A stretch of DNA of 64,000 bases. It comes from Marinobacter aromaticivorans. Its GTDB lineage: Bacteria > Pseudomonadota > Gammaproteobacteria > Pseudomonadales > Oleiphilaceae. Both the position numbers and the translations under genes were made by a program. The stretch covers positions 248,001 through 312,000 of the forward strand of contig NZ_NIHD01000003.1 in the NCBI RefSeq assembly GCF_002806975.1, written 5' to 3'. Below the pieces are notes generated by a model. That model was not told where the DNA came from. It was given only the letters and a program-made list of their open reading frames with translations, and did no database searches. Below, piece after piece: positions 7,887 through 19,086 of this stretch (positions within the stretch are counted from its first letter, which is position 1; each line of letters starts with the position of its first letter).

Positions 7887-10562
7887 GGCTGTGCCGGGGT
7901 TTCCGTTCCCGGATCCCGGGCGGGGCCCGAAAGCCCGGGGGGCTTCCGGCAGGGTTCGTACATGAATATCCCGCTGCGGGAAGGGAATCTCTATATCGGC
8001 TTCTGTCAGTGCGCGGGTAATGGATGCGTGTATTTCGTGGGACAGTGGCATCATGTCCTGCAGATCTTTGACGTATACCCACAGTTCGAAATCAATGCTG
8101 CTGTCGCCGAAACTGACACAGAAAACCTCCGGCGCCGGGTCGCTCACCACGCGTTCGTTCTTTCCGGCCACCTCGGCCAGTATCTCCTGAACCCTGTCCA
8201 CATCCGATCCATAAGCCACACCCACCCGAATGATCACGCGGGTAATCGGATCCGAGAGGGTCCAGTTGGTCAGGTCCTGGGTAACAAAGGTCTTGTTGGG
8301 GATGATTTGTTCCTTTCTGTCCCAATCGACCAGCGTTGTGGCGCGAATACGTATACGTGAAACCGTACCGGTAATGCCATCAATGGTGACCATGTCGCCG
8401 ACCCGGATCGGGCGTTCGAACAGCAGTATAATGCCAGAGACAAAGTTGGCGACTATTTCCTGAAGCCCGAACCCGAGGCCCACGCCCAGTGCTGCTATCA
8501 GCCATTGCAGCTTGGACCACTGGACCCCCGTAACCGCAAGGCAGGTTATTGCGCCCACAATAACCAGAATGTAGGTTGTGAGGGTTTTAATGGCATAGCC
8601 GGTGCCGGGCTCCAGGTTCAGGCGGCTCAGAATGGTTACTTCAAGAGTGCCGGGTAAATCCCGGGCCGCAAGCACCGTTCCGGCGGCAACCAGAACCGCC
8701 AGCAGGGCATCAGCGAGGGTTATTGGCAGCGGGTCGCCGCCCTTCAGGTCGGTGGCAATGGTCCACAGTGTGATGTTGTCAAACAACTGAAGCGCGGGAA
8801 CAATGTCGGCCCAAAGAACGAGTAAGCCGGTAATTGCGAGGGCCGATATTACAATTCGCAGCAATGATGTGCTTTGGCGGCTGATATCCTTCAGGTCCAT
8901 TTCCGGCATGTCCAGCGTGGGAAGAATATTCTCGTCAGAGGCATCCTCGGCTTCTCTGTTTTCGGCAGCCCTGCGTTCGGCTGCACGCTGTTCTTTCAGG
9001 ATCTCGAGGGTAAGGCGCCGTTCACGCACTGACAGTGCTCTTAATCCCAGGTAGTAAAGCAGTGATGTGAAGGCCAGCCAGCAGATAGAGATAAACAGGT
9101 TTCGCTCAAGCTGCAGGGCCGTGTGGTGGTAACCAAGAAGCGAGGCAACGGCCAGTACAAGAGGCGTTGTGACAGCAAGGATATGAAGGAAAAGAAAAAG
9201 ACCGCCGTGGGATTTGTAGGCCCTGACCGCTTTCATGATGCGTTGCGCAAACACCGCCAGTGCAATGGATACGAGGGTGAAAAGCAGGCGACCGAGGCTG
9301 TCATCGAACTGGGCGCCTTCAGGTGTTGAGCTTGTTGACGTGGTGATGATGGTGACCGGCACAACAAAGGCCATCAACAGGGGAATTTCCCGCCGGATAA
9401 CCAGCAGCGAGTTGGGGTTCCAGTGGAAATGACTTTCACCAAGGCCATGCTTGCGCGCAACATTGCGGATAAACGCGAGCAAAAACATTACGAAAGCCGC
9501 GGCGGTGAGGCCTTTAGATAACGCTGCGAAAAACTCGTTGCCCTCCATTAGCAACAGGGCAGCCAGAGAGAGCGCAAGAACGCCCGGCAGTGCCAGCAGG
9601 AAACTGTTGATCAGTGCCTGTAAGGTAAAAGCCGTGCGGTCCCGACCAACATTGCCGACATAACGATTGTTGGCATGCAGGTTTGTTGCGATTGCGCTGC
9701 GCTTGACGAGAAGTATCAGCAGAAGCAGGGCCACTAACGCTATGCGGGCGCCGCGCTCGTGCCACGATTGGGTAATGGCGTTACCCAGGGCGTCGGGGCG
9801 CAGTTGGGAAACAAACCATTTGGCGGATTGGTACAGCCCGCCTGCGGTTTCTGCACTCACTACAGCGGCACTGGGTAGCCAGAACAGTCTTTGCTGCAAC
9901 AGCTTCTGGTAGTCCTGCACCTGCTCCTGAAGCGCCGTTACCGTGCTGTAGTATTCGTTGAGTGCGTCAATATGTTCCGTAACCGCCTTGTGGAGCTCCC
10001 GGAGCAGTTGCGATCGGCGCCGGCGCAGTTGGCCGCCGGCATCGTCATCCGGCTCTGTAATGGCTTCAAACTCCTCCAGGCGCAGTTGCTCTTCTCTCGC
10101 TGCCGCCAGTTTGTTTTCGATGTCTTCAATCAGGTCTTTTGCAATACTCTGCCGCTTTAAGCGGTCAAGCCTCTGTTTTAACAGATCAGCGTAATTTGCG
10201 GTGAGGTTGAGCCCGGCTTTCTCAAGCCTCAGCTCGAAGCTTTCATATTCATCCTGCAGGCGTGCAAGTAAGGATTCGGCGTATTCCAGCCGCTCCCGGC
10301 TGGCACGTACAGCTGCCCGGCGTTGATCTAACGACTCCTGCAGTGTTTGGACCTGCTCCTGAATATCTGCGTTTACCGCTTCCGGAAGCCTGGTTTCCGG
10401 GGGTGCCTCCGTACCTTTTTCAATCTCGGGCTGTACCGCAGGGCGAGATTCCTCCGGCGCCTGGGCTTCTTCCGCCAGGGCGGGCAGGGTGGAAAACCAC
10501 AACATAAGAAACCCGGCCAGGCACCTTGTTAATATTGAATGGTTGGTCGGGCGTTGCTTCAT
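7878..10562 (-). CDS. Large mechanosensitive channel of the MscS superfamily (MscK/YjeP-like)
   Basis: An 894-residue protein. It has a cleavable-looking signal peptide (residues about 1-30), a periplasmic domain rich in coiled coil (about 60-230), and many transmembrane helices from about 270 to 700. The C-terminal MscS domain includes the pore helix region ALGVGLGFGLQEIVANFVSGIILLFE, followed by RPIRVGDMVTIDG. Such channels open under membrane tension to release solutes on osmotic downshock. The start at 10562 gives a proper signal peptide; a longer frame reaches 10667 but overlaps the lpxH stop. It is downstream of lpxH by 37 nt on the same strand, so probably in the ppiB-lpxH operon. Confidence 0.88.
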   Translation of the reverse strand: MKQRPTNHSILTRCLAGFLMLWFSTLPALAEEAQAPEESRPAVQPEIEKGTEAPPETRLPEAVNADIQEQVQTLQESLDQRRAAVRASRERLEYAESLLARLQDEYESFELRLEKAGLNLTANYADLLKQRLDRLKRQSIAKDLIEDIENKLAAAREEQLRLEEFEAITEPDDDAGGQLRRRRSQLLRELHKAVTEHIDALNEYYSTVTALQEQVQDYQKLLQQRLFWLPSAAVVSAETAGGLYQSAKWFVSQLRPDALGNAITQSWHERGARIALVALLLLILLVKRSAIATNLHANNRYVGNVGRDRTAFTLQALINSFLLALPGVLALSLAALLLMEGNEFFAALSKGLTAAAFVMFLLAFIRNVARKHGLGESHFHWNPNSLLVIRREIPLLMAFVVPVTIITTSTSSTPEGAQFDDSLGRLLFTLVSIALAVFAQRIMKAVRAYKSHGGLFLFLHILAVTTPLVLAVASLLGYHHTALQLERNLFISICWLAFTSLLYYLGLRALSVRERRLTLEILKEQRAAERRAAENREAEDASDENILPTLDMPEMDLKDISRQSTSLLRIVISALAITGLLVLWADIVPALQLFDNITLWTIATDLKGGDPLPITLADALLAVLVAAGTVLAARDLPGTLEVTILSRLNLEPGTGYAIKTLTTYILVIVGAITCLAVTGVQWSKLQWLIAALGVGLGFGLQEIVANFVSGIILLFERPIRVGDMVTIDGITGTVSRIRIRATTLVDWDRKEQIIPNKTFVTQDLTNWTLSDPITRVIIRVGVAYGSDVDRVQEILAEVAGKNERVVSDPAPEVFCVSFGDSSIDFELWVYVKDLQDMMPLSHEIHASITRALTEADIEIPFPQRDIHVRTLPEAPRAFGPRPGSGNGNPGTASG

Positions 10563-10599
10563 GGTAGGCCATCCTTGCGAGGGCAGGCTGTTGCTGCCT

Positions 10600-11346
10600 T
10601 TATTGGAACGGGCTGAAGCTGGATAGCGGCGCTTTTTGCAGCTCAGGTTTTTGCCCCGGATTGGCAATCAGCCACCAAACGTTTTCGTCCCAGTCGCCCA
10701 GAACAATGCGCGTGGCGGTTTTGCCGTGCGTTTCCAGGTTGTGTACCGCGGGCCTGTGGGTGTGGCCATGAACCATCTGCCGGACATTGTGTGATTCCAT
10801 AACTCGTACCACTTCCGCCGGGGTAACGTCCATGATGTCCTCTGCTTTGCCCCGGTTTGTTGCCATGCTCATTTCCCGCAACTGCCGGGCCATTTGCTGA
10901 CGATCTTTTAACGGGCGTGCAAGAATGAGTTTCTGTGTTTGCGGGTTGCGCATGTTAGCGCGGAACTTCTGGTATTCCACGTCAGCGGTGCAAAGGCTGT
11001 CACCATGCATGAGCAGGGTAGGAATACCGTAAAGGTCTATAACTGTGGGGTCGTCAAGCAGGGCCGCGCCGGCCCGGGCACAGAAGTCCTCCCCCAGCAG
11101 AAAATCACGGTTGCCGTGCATAAGGAAGATACGGGTTCCGTTTTCGCTGAGCCGGCGCAGGGCTTGCGCAACCTGTTCCTGTAAAGGCGTGCGTTCATCA
11201 TCACCGATCCAGGCCTCGAAGAAATCGCCAAGAATGTATAACTGTTCTGCGCCAGGCGCTTCCCTGTTCAGAAAGCCCAGAAACGCCCCGGTAATATCAG
11301 GGCGTGACTCTTCCAGATGCAGATCAGAAATAAACAGCGTGGTCAC
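10600..11346 (-). CDS. lpxH: UDP-2,3-diacylglucosamine pyrophosphatase
   Basis: LpxH cleaves UDP-2,3-diacylglucosamine to lipid X and UMP, the fourth step of lipid A synthesis, at the inner face of the cytoplasmic membrane. The 248-residue protein carries the calcineurin-like metallophosphoesterase ligands D8 and H10 (SDLHL), D41 (GDFFE), N79 and R80 (GNRD), H114 (MHGD), and H195 and H197 (GHTH). These match E. coli LpxH spacing. It overlaps the ppiB stop by 4 nt. The ppiB-lpxH pair divergent from glnS is a common pseudomonad arrangement. Confidence 0.96.
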   Translation of the reverse strand: MTTLFISDLHLEESRPDITGAFLGFLNREAPGAEQLYILGDFFEAWIGDDERTPLQEQVAQALRRLSENGTRIFLMHGNRDFLLGEDFCARAGAALLDDPTVIDLYGIPTLLMHGDSLCTADVEYQKFRANMRNPQTQKLILARPLKDRQQMARQLREMSMATNRGKAEDIMDVTPAEVVRVMESHNVRQMVHGHTHRPAVHNLETHGKTATRIVLGDWDENVWWLIANPGQKPELQKAPLSSFSPFQ

Positions 11347-11852
11347 GCTGCGCCTCCGTCCTCTACAACGGTGGCTTTTTCAATAACCACGTCTTCGTAA
11401 GGCACGTCCTGATGGCCTGAATCCATGGTAGTACGAACAGCGCGGATGGAATTCACGGTGTCCATGCCTTCCACTACCTTGCCGAATACACAGTAACCCC
11501 AGCCTTCGGCATTTTTTGCGGTGTGATCCAGAAAGCCGTTGTTTTCTACGTTGATAAAGAACTGGGCGGTGGCGGAATGGGGGTCCATAGTGCGGGCCAT
11601 GGCAACCGTGCCCTGCATGTTGCTTAGGCCATTATCCGCCTCGTTCCTGATGGGTTCACGGGTTTTGCGCGCGGTCATACCGGGCTCAAAGCCGCCGCCC
11701 TGGATCATGAAATTGCTGATAACCCTGTGGAAAATCAGGCCGTCATAGAAGCCGTCGCGAACGTACTGCTCAAAATTCTTTGCGGTTTCCGGGGCTTTTT
11801 CGTAATCCAGTTCAAGTTTGATGTCGCCGTGGTTGGTTTTCAGCAGAATCAT
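11343..11852 (-). CDS. ppiB: Cyclophilin-type peptidyl-prolyl cis-trans isomerase B
   Basis: A 169-residue cytoplasmic cyclophilin (EC 5.2.1.8), with no signal peptide. Conserved residues of the active site are visible in [14 protein letters not shown] (catalytic Arg), [17 protein letters not shown] and [12 protein letters not shown]. The start is the ATG at 11852 ([15 protein letters not shown]), which matches the family; a frame extending to 11924 adds 24 unrelated residues. It is the first gene of the ppiB-lpxH-channel operon, divergent from glnS. A TACAAT on the minus strand at 11901-11896 is a weak candidate -10 element. Confidence 0.95.
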   Translation of the reverse strand: MILLKTNHGDIKLELDYEKAPETAKNFEQYVRDGFYDGLIFHRVISNFMIQGGGFEPGMTARKTREPIRNEADNGLSNMQGTVAMARTMDPHSATAQFFINVENNGFLDHTAKNAEGWGYCVFGKVVEGMDTVNSIRAVRTTMDSGHQDVPYEDVVIEKATVVEDGGAA

Positions 11853-11922
11853 CAGGGTTTCCTGTTCGTTTGGTGAGAATCGGTTAAAGTCAGTTATTGT
11901 ACTGAAGAGTTTCCGGGGATGC

Positions 11923-11952
11923 ATGAGTCCGGCCCGGATTTATGAGTATAAT
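11923..11952 (+). promoter_or_regulatory. Probable glnS promoter
   Basis: A perfect TATAAT at 11947-11952 lies 38 nt before the glnS ATG. The best -35, ATGAGT at 11923-11928 with an 18-bp spacer, is weak. The -10 element is the main support. Confidence 0.5.
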
Positions 11953-11989
11953 AGCCGGTTTACGACCCACTTCTTTTAACAGAGATTGT

Positions 11990-13666
11990 ATGAGCGCCGA
12001 GTCGAAGAAAGCCCATAACTTTATCCAGAGCCTGATTGAAGACGCCATCGCCAGAGGTGAGCATACCGGTCAGGTGGTGACCCGCTTCCCGCCCGAGCCC
12101 AATGGTTACCTGCACGTTGGCCATGCCAAATCCATCTGCCTCAATTTCGGTATTGCTGAGACATTTTCCGGCGTTTGCAATCTGCGGTTTGACGATACCA
12201 ACCCGGAGAAGGAAAACCAGGAATACATAGATGCCATCAAACGGGATGTTGAATGGCTGGGATACACCTGGGCCGGGGATGTGCGCTATGCCTCTGATTA
12301 TTTTGACGATATTTACTACTTTGCCGAAGAGCTGATCGAGAAAGGCAAGGCGTACGTTTGTGCTCTGTCGGCAGACGAGATGGCGGAGTACCGTGGCACC
12401 TTGACGGAGCCGGGCAGGAACAGCCCTTACCGGGACCGCCCTGTTGAGGAAAATCTGAAGCTTTTCCGTGATATGCGCGACGGCAAGTTCCAGAACGGTG
12501 AACTGGTATTGCGCGCCAAAATTGATATGGCGTCACCCAATATCAACATGCGCGACCCCATTCTTTACCGTATCCGTTACGCAGAGCATCACCAGACGGG
12601 CAATAAATGGTGCATCTACCCGATGTACGATTTCACCCACCCCATTTCTGATGCCATGGAGGGAATCACCCACTCCCTGTGCACGCTGGAGTTTGAAGAC
12701 CACCGCCCGTTGTACGACTGGGTGCTGGAAAACATCAGCGCCCCCTGTCAGCCGCGGCAGATCGAGTTTGCCCGGTTAAACCTGAATTACACCATTACCA
12801 GCAAGCGCAAGCTCAAGCGCCTGGTGGACGAGCATCTGGTGGATGGCTGGGATGATCCCCGCATGCCAACCATCTCCGGAATGCGTCGCCGGGGCTATAC
12901 GCCGGAATCCCTGCGTGCATTTTGCGACATGATCGGTGTTAACAAGGCCGGCGGAACTGTGGATGTGGGCATGCTGGAGTTCGCCATCCGGGAAGATCTG
13001 AACGCCCGCGCACCCCGTGCCATGTGTGTAATGCGGCCGTTGAAGGTAACGCTCACCAACTACCCGGCTGACCGGACAGAAACCCTGGTACTGCCGGTGC
13101 ACCCGCAGAACCCGGATATGGGGCAGCGTGAAGTAACCTGGAGCCAGACCCTGTACATCGACCGGGAAGATTTCGTTGAAGAGGCGCCCCGCAAGTGGAA
13201 GCGTCTGGCGCCGCAGCAGGCGGTTCGCTTACGCGGTGGCTATGTGATGACCTGCAAGGAAGTTGTGCGGGATGCCAACGGCGAGATTGTTGAACTGCGC
13301 TGTGAATACGATCCGGCCACCCTGGGTGTAAACCCCGAGGGTTACAAACCCAATGGCGTTATCCACTGGGTATCTGCAAACCACAGCGTGGACTGCGATA
13401 TCAATCTGTACGACCGTCTGTTCAACCACGAATCCCCGGACAGCGACAAGGAAGGCGACTTCCTCGATCACGTTAATCCGCAATCACTGGTGGTGCTCAA
13501 GGGTGCGCGGGTAGAGCAGAACCTGGCAACGCCTCTCACGGACCTGCCATACCAGTTTGAGCGCGAGGGCTACTTCTTCTGTGACCAGGAGCTTACCGCC
13601 AAAGCCGGCAAGCCGGTGTTCAATCGCACTGTTACCTTACGGGATTCCTGGGGTAAACAAGGGTAA
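11990..13666 (+). CDS. glnS: Glutaminyl-tRNA synthetase
   Basis: Class I aminoacyl-tRNA synthetase that charges tRNA-Gln. The 558-residue protein shows [18 protein letters not shown], with the HIGH-type motif HVGH at residues 42-45, and a KMSKS-equivalent SKRKL at about residue 270. The C-terminal anticodon-binding beta-barrels include [20 protein letters not shown] and [11 protein letters not shown]. The start at 11990 ([11 protein letters not shown]) follows family convention; an upstream in-frame ATG at 11942 overlaps the promoter. cysS begins 18 nt after the stop, so the two are likely one transcript. Confidence 0.97.
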   Translation: MSAESKKAHNFIQSLIEDAIARGEHTGQVVTRFPPEPNGYLHVGHAKSICLNFGIAETFSGVCNLRFDDTNPEKENQEYIDAIKRDVEWLGYTWAGDVRYASDYFDDIYYFAEELIEKGKAYVCALSADEMAEYRGTLTEPGRNSPYRDRPVEENLKLFRDMRDGKFQNGELVLRAKIDMASPNINMRDPILYRIRYAEHHQTGNKWCIYPMYDFTHPISDAMEGITHSLCTLEFEDHRPLYDWVLENISAPCQPRQIEFARLNLNYTITSKRKLKRLVDEHLVDGWDDPRMPTISGMRRRGYTPESLRAFCDMIGVNKAGGTVDVGMLEFAIREDLNARAPRAMCVMRPLKVTLTNYPADRTETLVLPVHPQNPDMGQREVTWSQTLYIDREDFVEEAPRKWKRLAPQQAVRLRGGYVMTCKEVVRDANGEIVELRCEYDPATLGVNPEGYKPNGVIHWVSANHSVDCDINLYDRLFNHESPDSDKEGDFLDHVNPQSLVVLKGARVEQNLATPLTDLPYQFEREGYFFCDQELTAKAGKPVFNRTVTLRDSWGKQG

Positions 13667-13684
13667 GCATTCGGGAGACCAGCT

Positions 13685-15073
13685 GTGATCAGAATATACA
13701 ACACGCTCACCCAGCAGAAAGAAATCTTTACGCCCATCGAGCCGGGAAAGGTTCGCATGTACGTGTGCGGAATGACGGTTTATGACTACTGCCATCTTGG
13801 TCATGCCCGGGTATTGGTGGCTTTTGATGTAATAACACGTTATTTGCGAAGTCGTGGCTACGATGTGACCTATGTGCGCAATATCACCGATATCGATGAC
13901 AAAATCCTCCGTCGTGCCGAGGAAAATGGTGAGCCGTTTACCGAACTGACTGAACGCATGATCGCTGCGATGCATGAGGATGAGGCCCGGCTCGGTGTGC
14001 TGCCACCCAGCGCGGAGCCCCGTGCTACCGACTATATTGCCGAGATCATTGCCATGATCAACACGCTGATTGAGTCCGGTCATGCCTATGTTGCTGATAA
14101 CGGTGATGTGTACTTTTCCGTGGAATCGTTTGAAGACTACGGAAAGCTCAGCAAGAAAAAACTTGAAGATCTGCTTGCCGGTGCGCGCATAGACGTGCAG
14201 GAAGCCAAGCGTAGCCCGGCGGATTTTGCCCTGTGGAAAGCTGCCGGTGAAGGGGAGGTGAGCTGGCCCTCGCCCTGGGGCGATGGCCGCCCTGGTTGGC
14301 ATATTGAGTGCTCCGCCATGTCTACCCAATGCCTGGGCGATACGTTTGACATTCATGGCGGCGGGCCGGACCTGCTGTTCCCCCACCATGAAAACGAAAT
14401 TGCCCAGTCCGAATGCGCCACAGGACACACCTTTGTGAACACCTGGATGCATGCGGGTGCAATCCGGGTGAACAAGGAAAAAATGTCCAAATCCCTGGGC
14501 AATTTTTTCACCATTCGGGAAATCCTGGAAACCTACCCGCCGGAAGTGGTGCGTTTCTTCCTGGTGTCCAGTCATTATCGCAGTCAGGTGGACTATTCTG
14601 AGGATAACCTTGCAGAGGCGGGGCGGTCCCTGGCCAGGCTTTACCATGCGCTCCGGGGTATTGTGCCGCTGGAGCCGGACAGTGTGCCTGAAACAGACTA
14701 TGATCGGCGCTTCGTGGAGTTGATGAACGATGACTTTAATTGCCCCGGGGCGATTTCAGTGCTGCACGCCCTTGCCAATGACATCAACCAGCATCGCCGC
14801 GAGGGTCGAACCGGGGAAGCGCAGAGTGCGGCAGCGGTGATGATCCGGCTTGGCGATGTTCTTGGCCTGCTGCAGCAGGACCCGGATGCCTTTTTCCAGG
14901 CGGAGAGCGGCGGTGAGCTGAGCGCTGAAGACATCGAAGCAAAAATTCAGGCCCGCGCGGAGGCCCGCAAAGCCAAAGACTTTGCCGGTGCCGACCGCAT
15001 TCGTGAGGAGTTGGCAGAGCAGGGCATTATCCTGGATGACTCCCGCGAGGGAACACGCTGGCGTCGCAACTGA
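13685..15073 (+). CDS. cysS: Cysteinyl-tRNA synthetase
   Basis: Class I synthetase for tRNA-Cys, 462 residues, a typical length. The zinc ligand C28 sits in [14 protein letters not shown] is at residues 37-40, and KMSKS is at 266-270. The C-terminal helical DALR-like domain ends [16 protein letters not shown], as in the family. The start is a GTG at 13685 preceded by GGGAGACC. It is downstream of glnS in the same direction. No terminator is evident between it and the glcB promoter. Confidence 0.97.
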   Translation: MIRIYNTLTQQKEIFTPIEPGKVRMYVCGMTVYDYCHLGHARVLVAFDVITRYLRSRGYDVTYVRNITDIDDKILRRAEENGEPFTELTERMIAAMHEDEARLGVLPPSAEPRATDYIAEIIAMINTLIESGHAYVADNGDVYFSVESFEDYGKLSKKKLEDLLAGARIDVQEAKRSPADFALWKAAGEGEVSWPSPWGDGRPGWHIECSAMSTQCLGDTFDIHGGGPDLLFPHHENEIAQSECATGHTFVNTWMHAGAIRVNKEKMSKSLGNFFTIREILETYPPEVVRFFLVSSHYRSQVDYSEDNLAEAGRSLARLYHALRGIVPLEPDSVPETDYDRRFVELMNDDFNCPGAISVLHALANDINQHRREGRTGEAQSAAAVMIRLGDVLGLLQQDPDAFFQAESGGELSAEDIEAKIQARAEARKAKDFAGADRIREELAEQGIILDDSREGTRWRRN

Positions 15074-15106
15074 CACCTTGACCAAAGTCGTGTTGTGTTA
15101 AGGGAA

Positions 15107-15135
15107 ATGACCTTGTAGGGAATTTCCCGTACAAT
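15107..15135 (+). promoter_or_regulatory. Probable sigma70 promoter of glcB
   Basis: ATGACC (15107-15112) and TACAAT (15130-15135) are separated by 17 bp, matching the consensus at 4/6 and 5/6 positions. The inferred transcription start is about 65 nt upstream of the glcB ATG. Confidence 0.5.
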
Positions 15136-15208
15136 GCGGCGTTCAAATTTATCGGGCCCAGCTGCAGAAAAGTGGCTGGGACTTGCTAAACCACTGAGGC
15201 TATTAACG

Positions 15209-17389
15209 ATGACAGAGCGCGTACAACTCGGCGGCATTCAGGTCGCAAAGAATTTGTATGACTTCGTGAACAACGAAGCAATTCCGGGCACGGGACTGGA
15301 TGCGGATAAATTCTGGGCGGAGTTTGACAGGATCGTGAACGATCTGGCGCCGCGCAATCGTGAATTGCTGGCCAAACGTGATGCCATCCAGGAAAAAATG
15401 GATAGCTGGAACCGGGATCACAAGGGCCAGAAGCTGGACATGGCCGCCTACAAGTCCTTCCTGAAAGAAATCGGCTATCTGGTAGAAGAGCCTGGTAATT
15501 TCCGGATCTCTACCGCAAATGTTGATCCGGAAGTTGCTACCATGGCCGGTCCCCAGTTGGTTGTGCCGATCATGAATGCCCGCTTCGCCCTGAACGCCGC
15601 AAACGCGCGTTGGGGCAGCCTGTATGATGCGCTGTACGGCACCGACGCCATTTCCGAAGAGGACGGCGCTGAGAAAGGTCGCGGTTACAACCCGGTGCGT
15701 GGCGCCAGGGTTATTGAATTTGCCCGCAATCTGCTTGATAACTCAGCGCCCCTGGCGACCGGCAGCCATAAAGATGCAGTTCTGTATCAGGTTGCTGACG
15801 GCAAACTGGTTGTCAAACTGCAAAGCGGTGATGTAACCGGCCTCAAAGATGAAGCCGGATTCGTAGGTTACACCGGTGCAGCCGATGCCCCCAGCGGCAT
15901 TCTGCTGGTGAAGAACGGCATGCACTTCGAGATCCAGATTGATGCCAGCCATCCGATTGGCAAGGATGATGGCGCCCACGTGAAAGACGTGCTGATGGAG
16001 TCCGCTCTGACCACCATCATGGATTGTGAGGACTCAGTAGCGGCTGTAGATGCCGACGATAAAACGCTGGCCTACAGCAACTGGCTGGGCCTGATGAAGG
16101 GCGATCTGGAAGAAACCTTTGACAAGGGTGGCGAGCGCCTGACCCGTAAAATGAACCCGGACCGCGTATACACTGCAGCCGATGGCAGTGAGCTCAAACT
16201 GAAAGGCCGCAGCCTGATGTTTGTGCGCAACGTCGGGCACCTGATGACCAACCCGGCCATTTTGCTGAAAGACGGAAGCGAAGTGCCGGAAGGCCTGATG
16301 GATGGCTTTCTGACCTCGCTGATCGCCATTCACGATCTGAAAGGTAACGGCAAGTTCCAGAACAGCGCAACCGGTTCTGTGTACATTGTTAAGCCGAAAA
16401 TGCACGGCCCGGAGGAAGTCGCATTCACCAACGAATTCTTCGGGCTTGTTGAAGATGCTCTGGGCCTGCCACGATTCACCCTCAAAGTGGGTATCATGGA
16501 CGAAGAGCGCCGTACCACGGTGAATCTCAAGGCCTGCATCCATGCAGCCAAAGAGCGGGCGGTGTTCATCAATACCGGCTTCCTGGATCGCACCGGTGAT
16601 GAGATGCATACCTCCATGGAGCTGGGTCCGTTCATTCGCAAGGGTGAAATGAAACAGTCGGTGTGGATTGGCGCCTACGAGCAGTGGAACGTCGATATCG
16701 GGCTGGAAACCGGTTTCCGCGGTGTTGCCCAGATTGGTAAAGGCATGTGGGCCATGCCGGACCTGATGGCAGCGATGCTTGAACAGAAAATTGGCCACCC
16801 GAAATCCGGAGCCAACACGGCCTGGGTACCTTCTCCTACGGCTGCAACTCTGCATGCGATTCACTACCACCAGGTATCTGTAGCGGATGTCCAGAAAGAA
16901 CTGGAAAGCCGCACCCGTGCCAGCCTGGACGACATTCTCACCGTGCCGGTGATGGAAGATCCTTCCAGATTGAGCGAGTCTGACATCCAGCAGGAACTGG
17001 ACAACAACGCCCAGGGTATTCTGGGTTACGTTGTACGCTGGATCGATAGCGGTGTGGGCTGCTCCAAGGTGCCCGATATCAACGATATCGGCCTGATGGA
17101 AGACCGTGCCACCCTGCGTATCTCTTCCCAGCACCTGGCAAACTGGCTGTACCACGGCATCTGCACCGAGGCGCAGGTTGAAGAAACCATGAAGCGTATG
17201 GCGCAGGTTGTGGATAAACAGAACGCCAATGACCCTGGCTACCGGCCTATGGCGCCAGACTTCGCAGACAGCGTTGCGTTCCAGGCGGCCATGGATCTGG
17301 TTCTGAAAGGGCGGGAGCAGCCCAATGGCTACACAGAGCCACTGCTGCACGCTTATCGCCTGAAGGCAAAAGAAAAGTTCGGTCAGTAA
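15209..17389 (+). CDS. glcB: Malate synthase G
   Basis: Condenses glyoxylate and acetyl-CoA to malate, the second glyoxylate-shunt step, needed for growth on acetate, fatty acids or alkanes. The 726-residue length is that of the monomeric G isoform, not the shorter A isoform. Recognisable segments include the [17 protein letters not shown] loop with metal-binding acidic residues, [17 protein letters not shown], and [18 protein letters not shown]. The ATG at 15209 ([15 protein letters not shown]) agrees with the family; an upstream frame from 15134 would include the promoter. A strong terminator with a UUCG loop follows. Confidence 0.97.
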   Translation: MTERVQLGGIQVAKNLYDFVNNEAIPGTGLDADKFWAEFDRIVNDLAPRNRELLAKRDAIQEKMDSWNRDHKGQKLDMAAYKSFLKEIGYLVEEPGNFRISTANVDPEVATMAGPQLVVPIMNARFALNAANARWGSLYDALYGTDAISEEDGAEKGRGYNPVRGARVIEFARNLLDNSAPLATGSHKDAVLYQVADGKLVVKLQSGDVTGLKDEAGFVGYTGAADAPSGILLVKNGMHFEIQIDASHPIGKDDGAHVKDVLMESALTTIMDCEDSVAAVDADDKTLAYSNWLGLMKGDLEETFDKGGERLTRKMNPDRVYTAADGSELKLKGRSLMFVRNVGHLMTNPAILLKDGSEVPEGLMDGFLTSLIAIHDLKGNGKFQNSATGSVYIVKPKMHGPEEVAFTNEFFGLVEDALGLPRFTLKVGIMDEERRTTVNLKACIHAAKERAVFINTGFLDRTGDEMHTSMELGPFIRKGEMKQSVWIGAYEQWNVDIGLETGFRGVAQIGKGMWAMPDLMAAMLEQKIGHPKSGANTAWVPSPTAATLHAIHYHQVSVADVQKELESRTRASLDDILTVPVMEDPSRLSESDIQQELDNNAQGILGYVVRWIDSGVGCSKVPDINDIGLMEDRATLRISSQHLANWLYHGICTEAQVEETMKRMAQVVDKQNANDPGYRPMAPDFADSVAFQAAMDLVLKGREQPNGYTEPLLHAYRLKAKEKFGQ

Positions 17390-17402
17390 GATCGACTGAG
17401 CC

Positions 17403-17430
17403 AAAAAAACCCGCTTCGGCGGGTTTTTTG
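17403..17430. terminator. Bidirectional terminator between glcB and folD
   Basis: A perfect hairpin, AAAAAACCCGC-TTCG-GCGGGTTTTTT (17404-17429), with a stable UUCG-type tetraloop. Runs of A on one side and T on the other let it work for both convergent genes, glcB (+) and folD (-). Confidence 0.93.
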
Positions 17431-17468
17431 GTGCTTGTGGGTATTCCCCATCAAAAGCGCTGCTGCGG

Positions 17469-18329
17469 TTACTCCTCTTTATGCAGCTCGTTTGCGGCAT
17501 AAAGAGTGTTTTGCAGAAGGGTAGCAATGGTCATGGGGCCAACACCGCCGGGAACCGGAGTAATGTATGCCGCGCGGGCTGACGCGGCCTCAAAATCCAC
17601 ATCACCCTGTAACTTCCCGTTCTCCATGCGATTGATGCCGACATCAATCACGGTTGCGCCGGGCTTTACCCAGTCCCCCTTAATCAGGCCCGGTTTGCCT
17701 ACGGCTGCAATCAGAATATCTGCATCCCGGACAAATTTTTCCAGATCCGGAGTAAAGCGATGGCACACCGTAGTGGTGGCACCTTTAAGCAGCAGTTCCA
17801 TGGTCATGGGGCGACCGACAATGTTGGATGCGCCTACTATTACCGCATGCTGGCCCTTATAAGGGGTGTTGATGCTGTCCAGCAGTGTTATCACACCTGC
17901 AGGCGTGCATGGCCGCAGGGCAGGCTTGCGTTGCACGAGGCGCCCTATGTTGTAGGGGTGGAAACCATCCACGTCCTTGTCAGGGCGGATTTTCAGCAGA
18001 ATGGGGTCTGCGTCCAGGTGGCCGGGTAACGGCAGTTGTACCAGTATTCCGTCTACCGCAGGGTTATCGTTCAGTTCATCAATCAGTGCTTCCAGGGCTT
18101 GCTGTGAAGTATCTGCCGGCAAGTCATAGGAAAGTGAAATTATGCCTGCAGCGTCACAGGCTTTACGCTTGTTACCTACATAGACTTCCGATGCGGGATC
18201 GTTCCCCACCAGGACCACAGCCAGGCCAGGCGCGCGCAGACCCTTGCGGGCACGGGCTTTTACACCGGAAGCGACCTGTTCTTTGACCGCGGCGGCAATG
18301 TCTTTTCCATTAATCAGTTTGGCGCTCAT
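17469..18329 (-). CDS. folD: Bifunctional methylenetetrahydrofolate dehydrogenase/cyclohydrolase
   Basis: Cytoplasmic enzyme of one-carbon metabolism, oxidising 5,10-methylene-THF and hydrolysing the methenyl product to 10-formyl-THF. The 286-residue protein carries Y50 and the catalytic K54 in [12 protein letters not shown], the [15 protein letters not shown] segment, and the NADP-binding [13 protein letters not shown]. It ends with [15 protein letters not shown]. The ATG at 18329 matches the family start ([12 protein letters not shown]); a longer frame to 18383 reads through likely promoter sequence. Monocistronic, convergent with glcB. Confidence 0.96.
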   Translation of the reverse strand: MSAKLINGKDIAAAVKEQVASGVKARARKGLRAPGLAVVLVGNDPASEVYVGNKRKACDAAGIISLSYDLPADTSQQALEALIDELNDNPAVDGILVQLPLPGHLDADPILLKIRPDKDVDGFHPYNIGRLVQRKPALRPCTPAGVITLLDSINTPYKGQHAVIVGASNIVGRPMTMELLLKGATTTVCHRFTPDLEKFVRDADILIAAVGKPGLIKGDWVKPGATVIDVGINRMENGKLQGDVDFEAASARAAYITPVPGGVGPMTIATLLQNTLYAANELHKEE

Positions 18330-18487
18330 GTTTTGTCTTGTCGGTTGGCATGGGTAGTTAAAAAAGAGCACGCATTGTCTCACGCTTACCGCTCAACTCC
18401 AATTGGCGGAGCTTCCGGAATACAGTCCGGCGGGGCCGTGGCCTGGCACTGAAACACCTGATTTATGGGAGAATTTGATTTTCCTTG

Positions 18488-18516
18488 TTGACGGAGCTAT
18501 TTGGCGGCGGTAATAT
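18488..18516 (+). promoter_or_regulatory. Strong sigma70 promoter of the tRNA operon, GC-rich discriminator
   Basis: TTGACG (18488-18493) and TAATAT (18511-18516) are separated by exactly 17 bp. The bases after the -10 are GCGCGCC, a GC-rich discriminator typical of stable-RNA promoters under stringent control. It lies 40 nt before the first tRNA. Confidence 0.78.
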
Positions 18517-18556
18517 GCGCGCCAACTTTGCTGAAGCACGATCTGTTCAGTTGAAA

Positions 18557-18633
18557 CGGGGTATAGCGCAGTCTGGTAGCGCGCCTGCTTTGGGAGCAGG
18601 ATGTCGGGAGTTCGAATCTCTCTACCCCGACCA
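18557..18633 (+). tRNA. tRNA-Pro (anticodon TGG)
   Basis: A 77-nt cloverleaf with acceptor arms CGGGGTA/TACCCCG, T-loop TTCGAAT and encoded 3' CCA. The anticodon loop TTTGGGA gives TGG, reading CCN proline codons. It is the first of four tRNAs in one transcript. Confidence 0.97.
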
Positions 18634-18666
18634 TTTATCTGGATATTCAGCTAGGCCAACGGTCAA

Positions 18667-18743
18667 GCGCCCGTAGCTCAGCTGGATAGAGCATCGGCCT
18701 TCTAAGCCGAGGGTCGCAGGTTCGAGTCCTGCCGGGCGCGCCA
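18667..18743 (+). tRNA. tRNA-Arg (anticodon TCT)
   Basis: A 77-nt cloverleaf with acceptor arms GCGCCCG/CGGGCGC, T-loop TTCGAGT and encoded CCA. The anticodon loop CTTCTAA gives TCT, reading AGA/AGG arginine codons. It starts 33 nt after tRNA-Pro. Confidence 0.97.
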
Positions 18744-18848
18744 CTTAAGCCGCCGGCTTGGTCAAAACCGAAACTGCAGTCAGCAAAGTGTCAGATCGAC
18801 AGCTGTTTTGTCGATAGATAGAATGTACCGAAAGGTATGTCGCGATGT

Positions 18849-18925
18849 GGTGGACGTAGCTCAGTTGGTAGAGCTCAGGATTGTGACTCCTGCGGTCGAG
18901 GGTTCGATCCCCTTCGTCCACCCCA
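18849..18925 (+). tRNA. tRNA-His (anticodon GTG)
   Basis: Acceptor arms GTGGACG/CGTCCAC with the extra encoded G(-1) at 18849 facing discriminator C73, the identity feature of tRNA-His. The anticodon loop TTGTGAC gives GTG. The 3' CCA is encoded. Confidence 0.97.
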
Positions 18926-18997
18926 ATTTCCTGAAAGTGTTTGCTGCGATCTATGGCTGACGCCAGGCGGTTAACGCTCTGTTCTGAATAGATTTCA

Positions 18998-19082
18998 GCT
19001 CCGGTGGTGGAATTGGTAGACACGATAGGTTTAGGTCCTATTGCCGCAAGGCGTGGGGGTTCAAGTCCCTCCCGGAGTACCA
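18998..19082 (+). tRNA. tRNA-Leu (anticodon TAG)
   Basis: An 85-nt tRNA with a long variable arm, as expected for leucine. Acceptor arms GCTCCGG/CCGGAGT (first pair G-T), discriminator A and encoded CCA. The anticodon loop TTTAGGT gives TAG, reading CUN codons. Confidence 0.97.
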
Positions 19083-19086
19083 GATT

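Noticed and set aside
16034..17527. Long open frame (497 codons) on the minus strand
   Set aside because: It is antisense to glcB, has no recognisable domain, and runs into the folD region. It is a shadow of a GC-rich gene.
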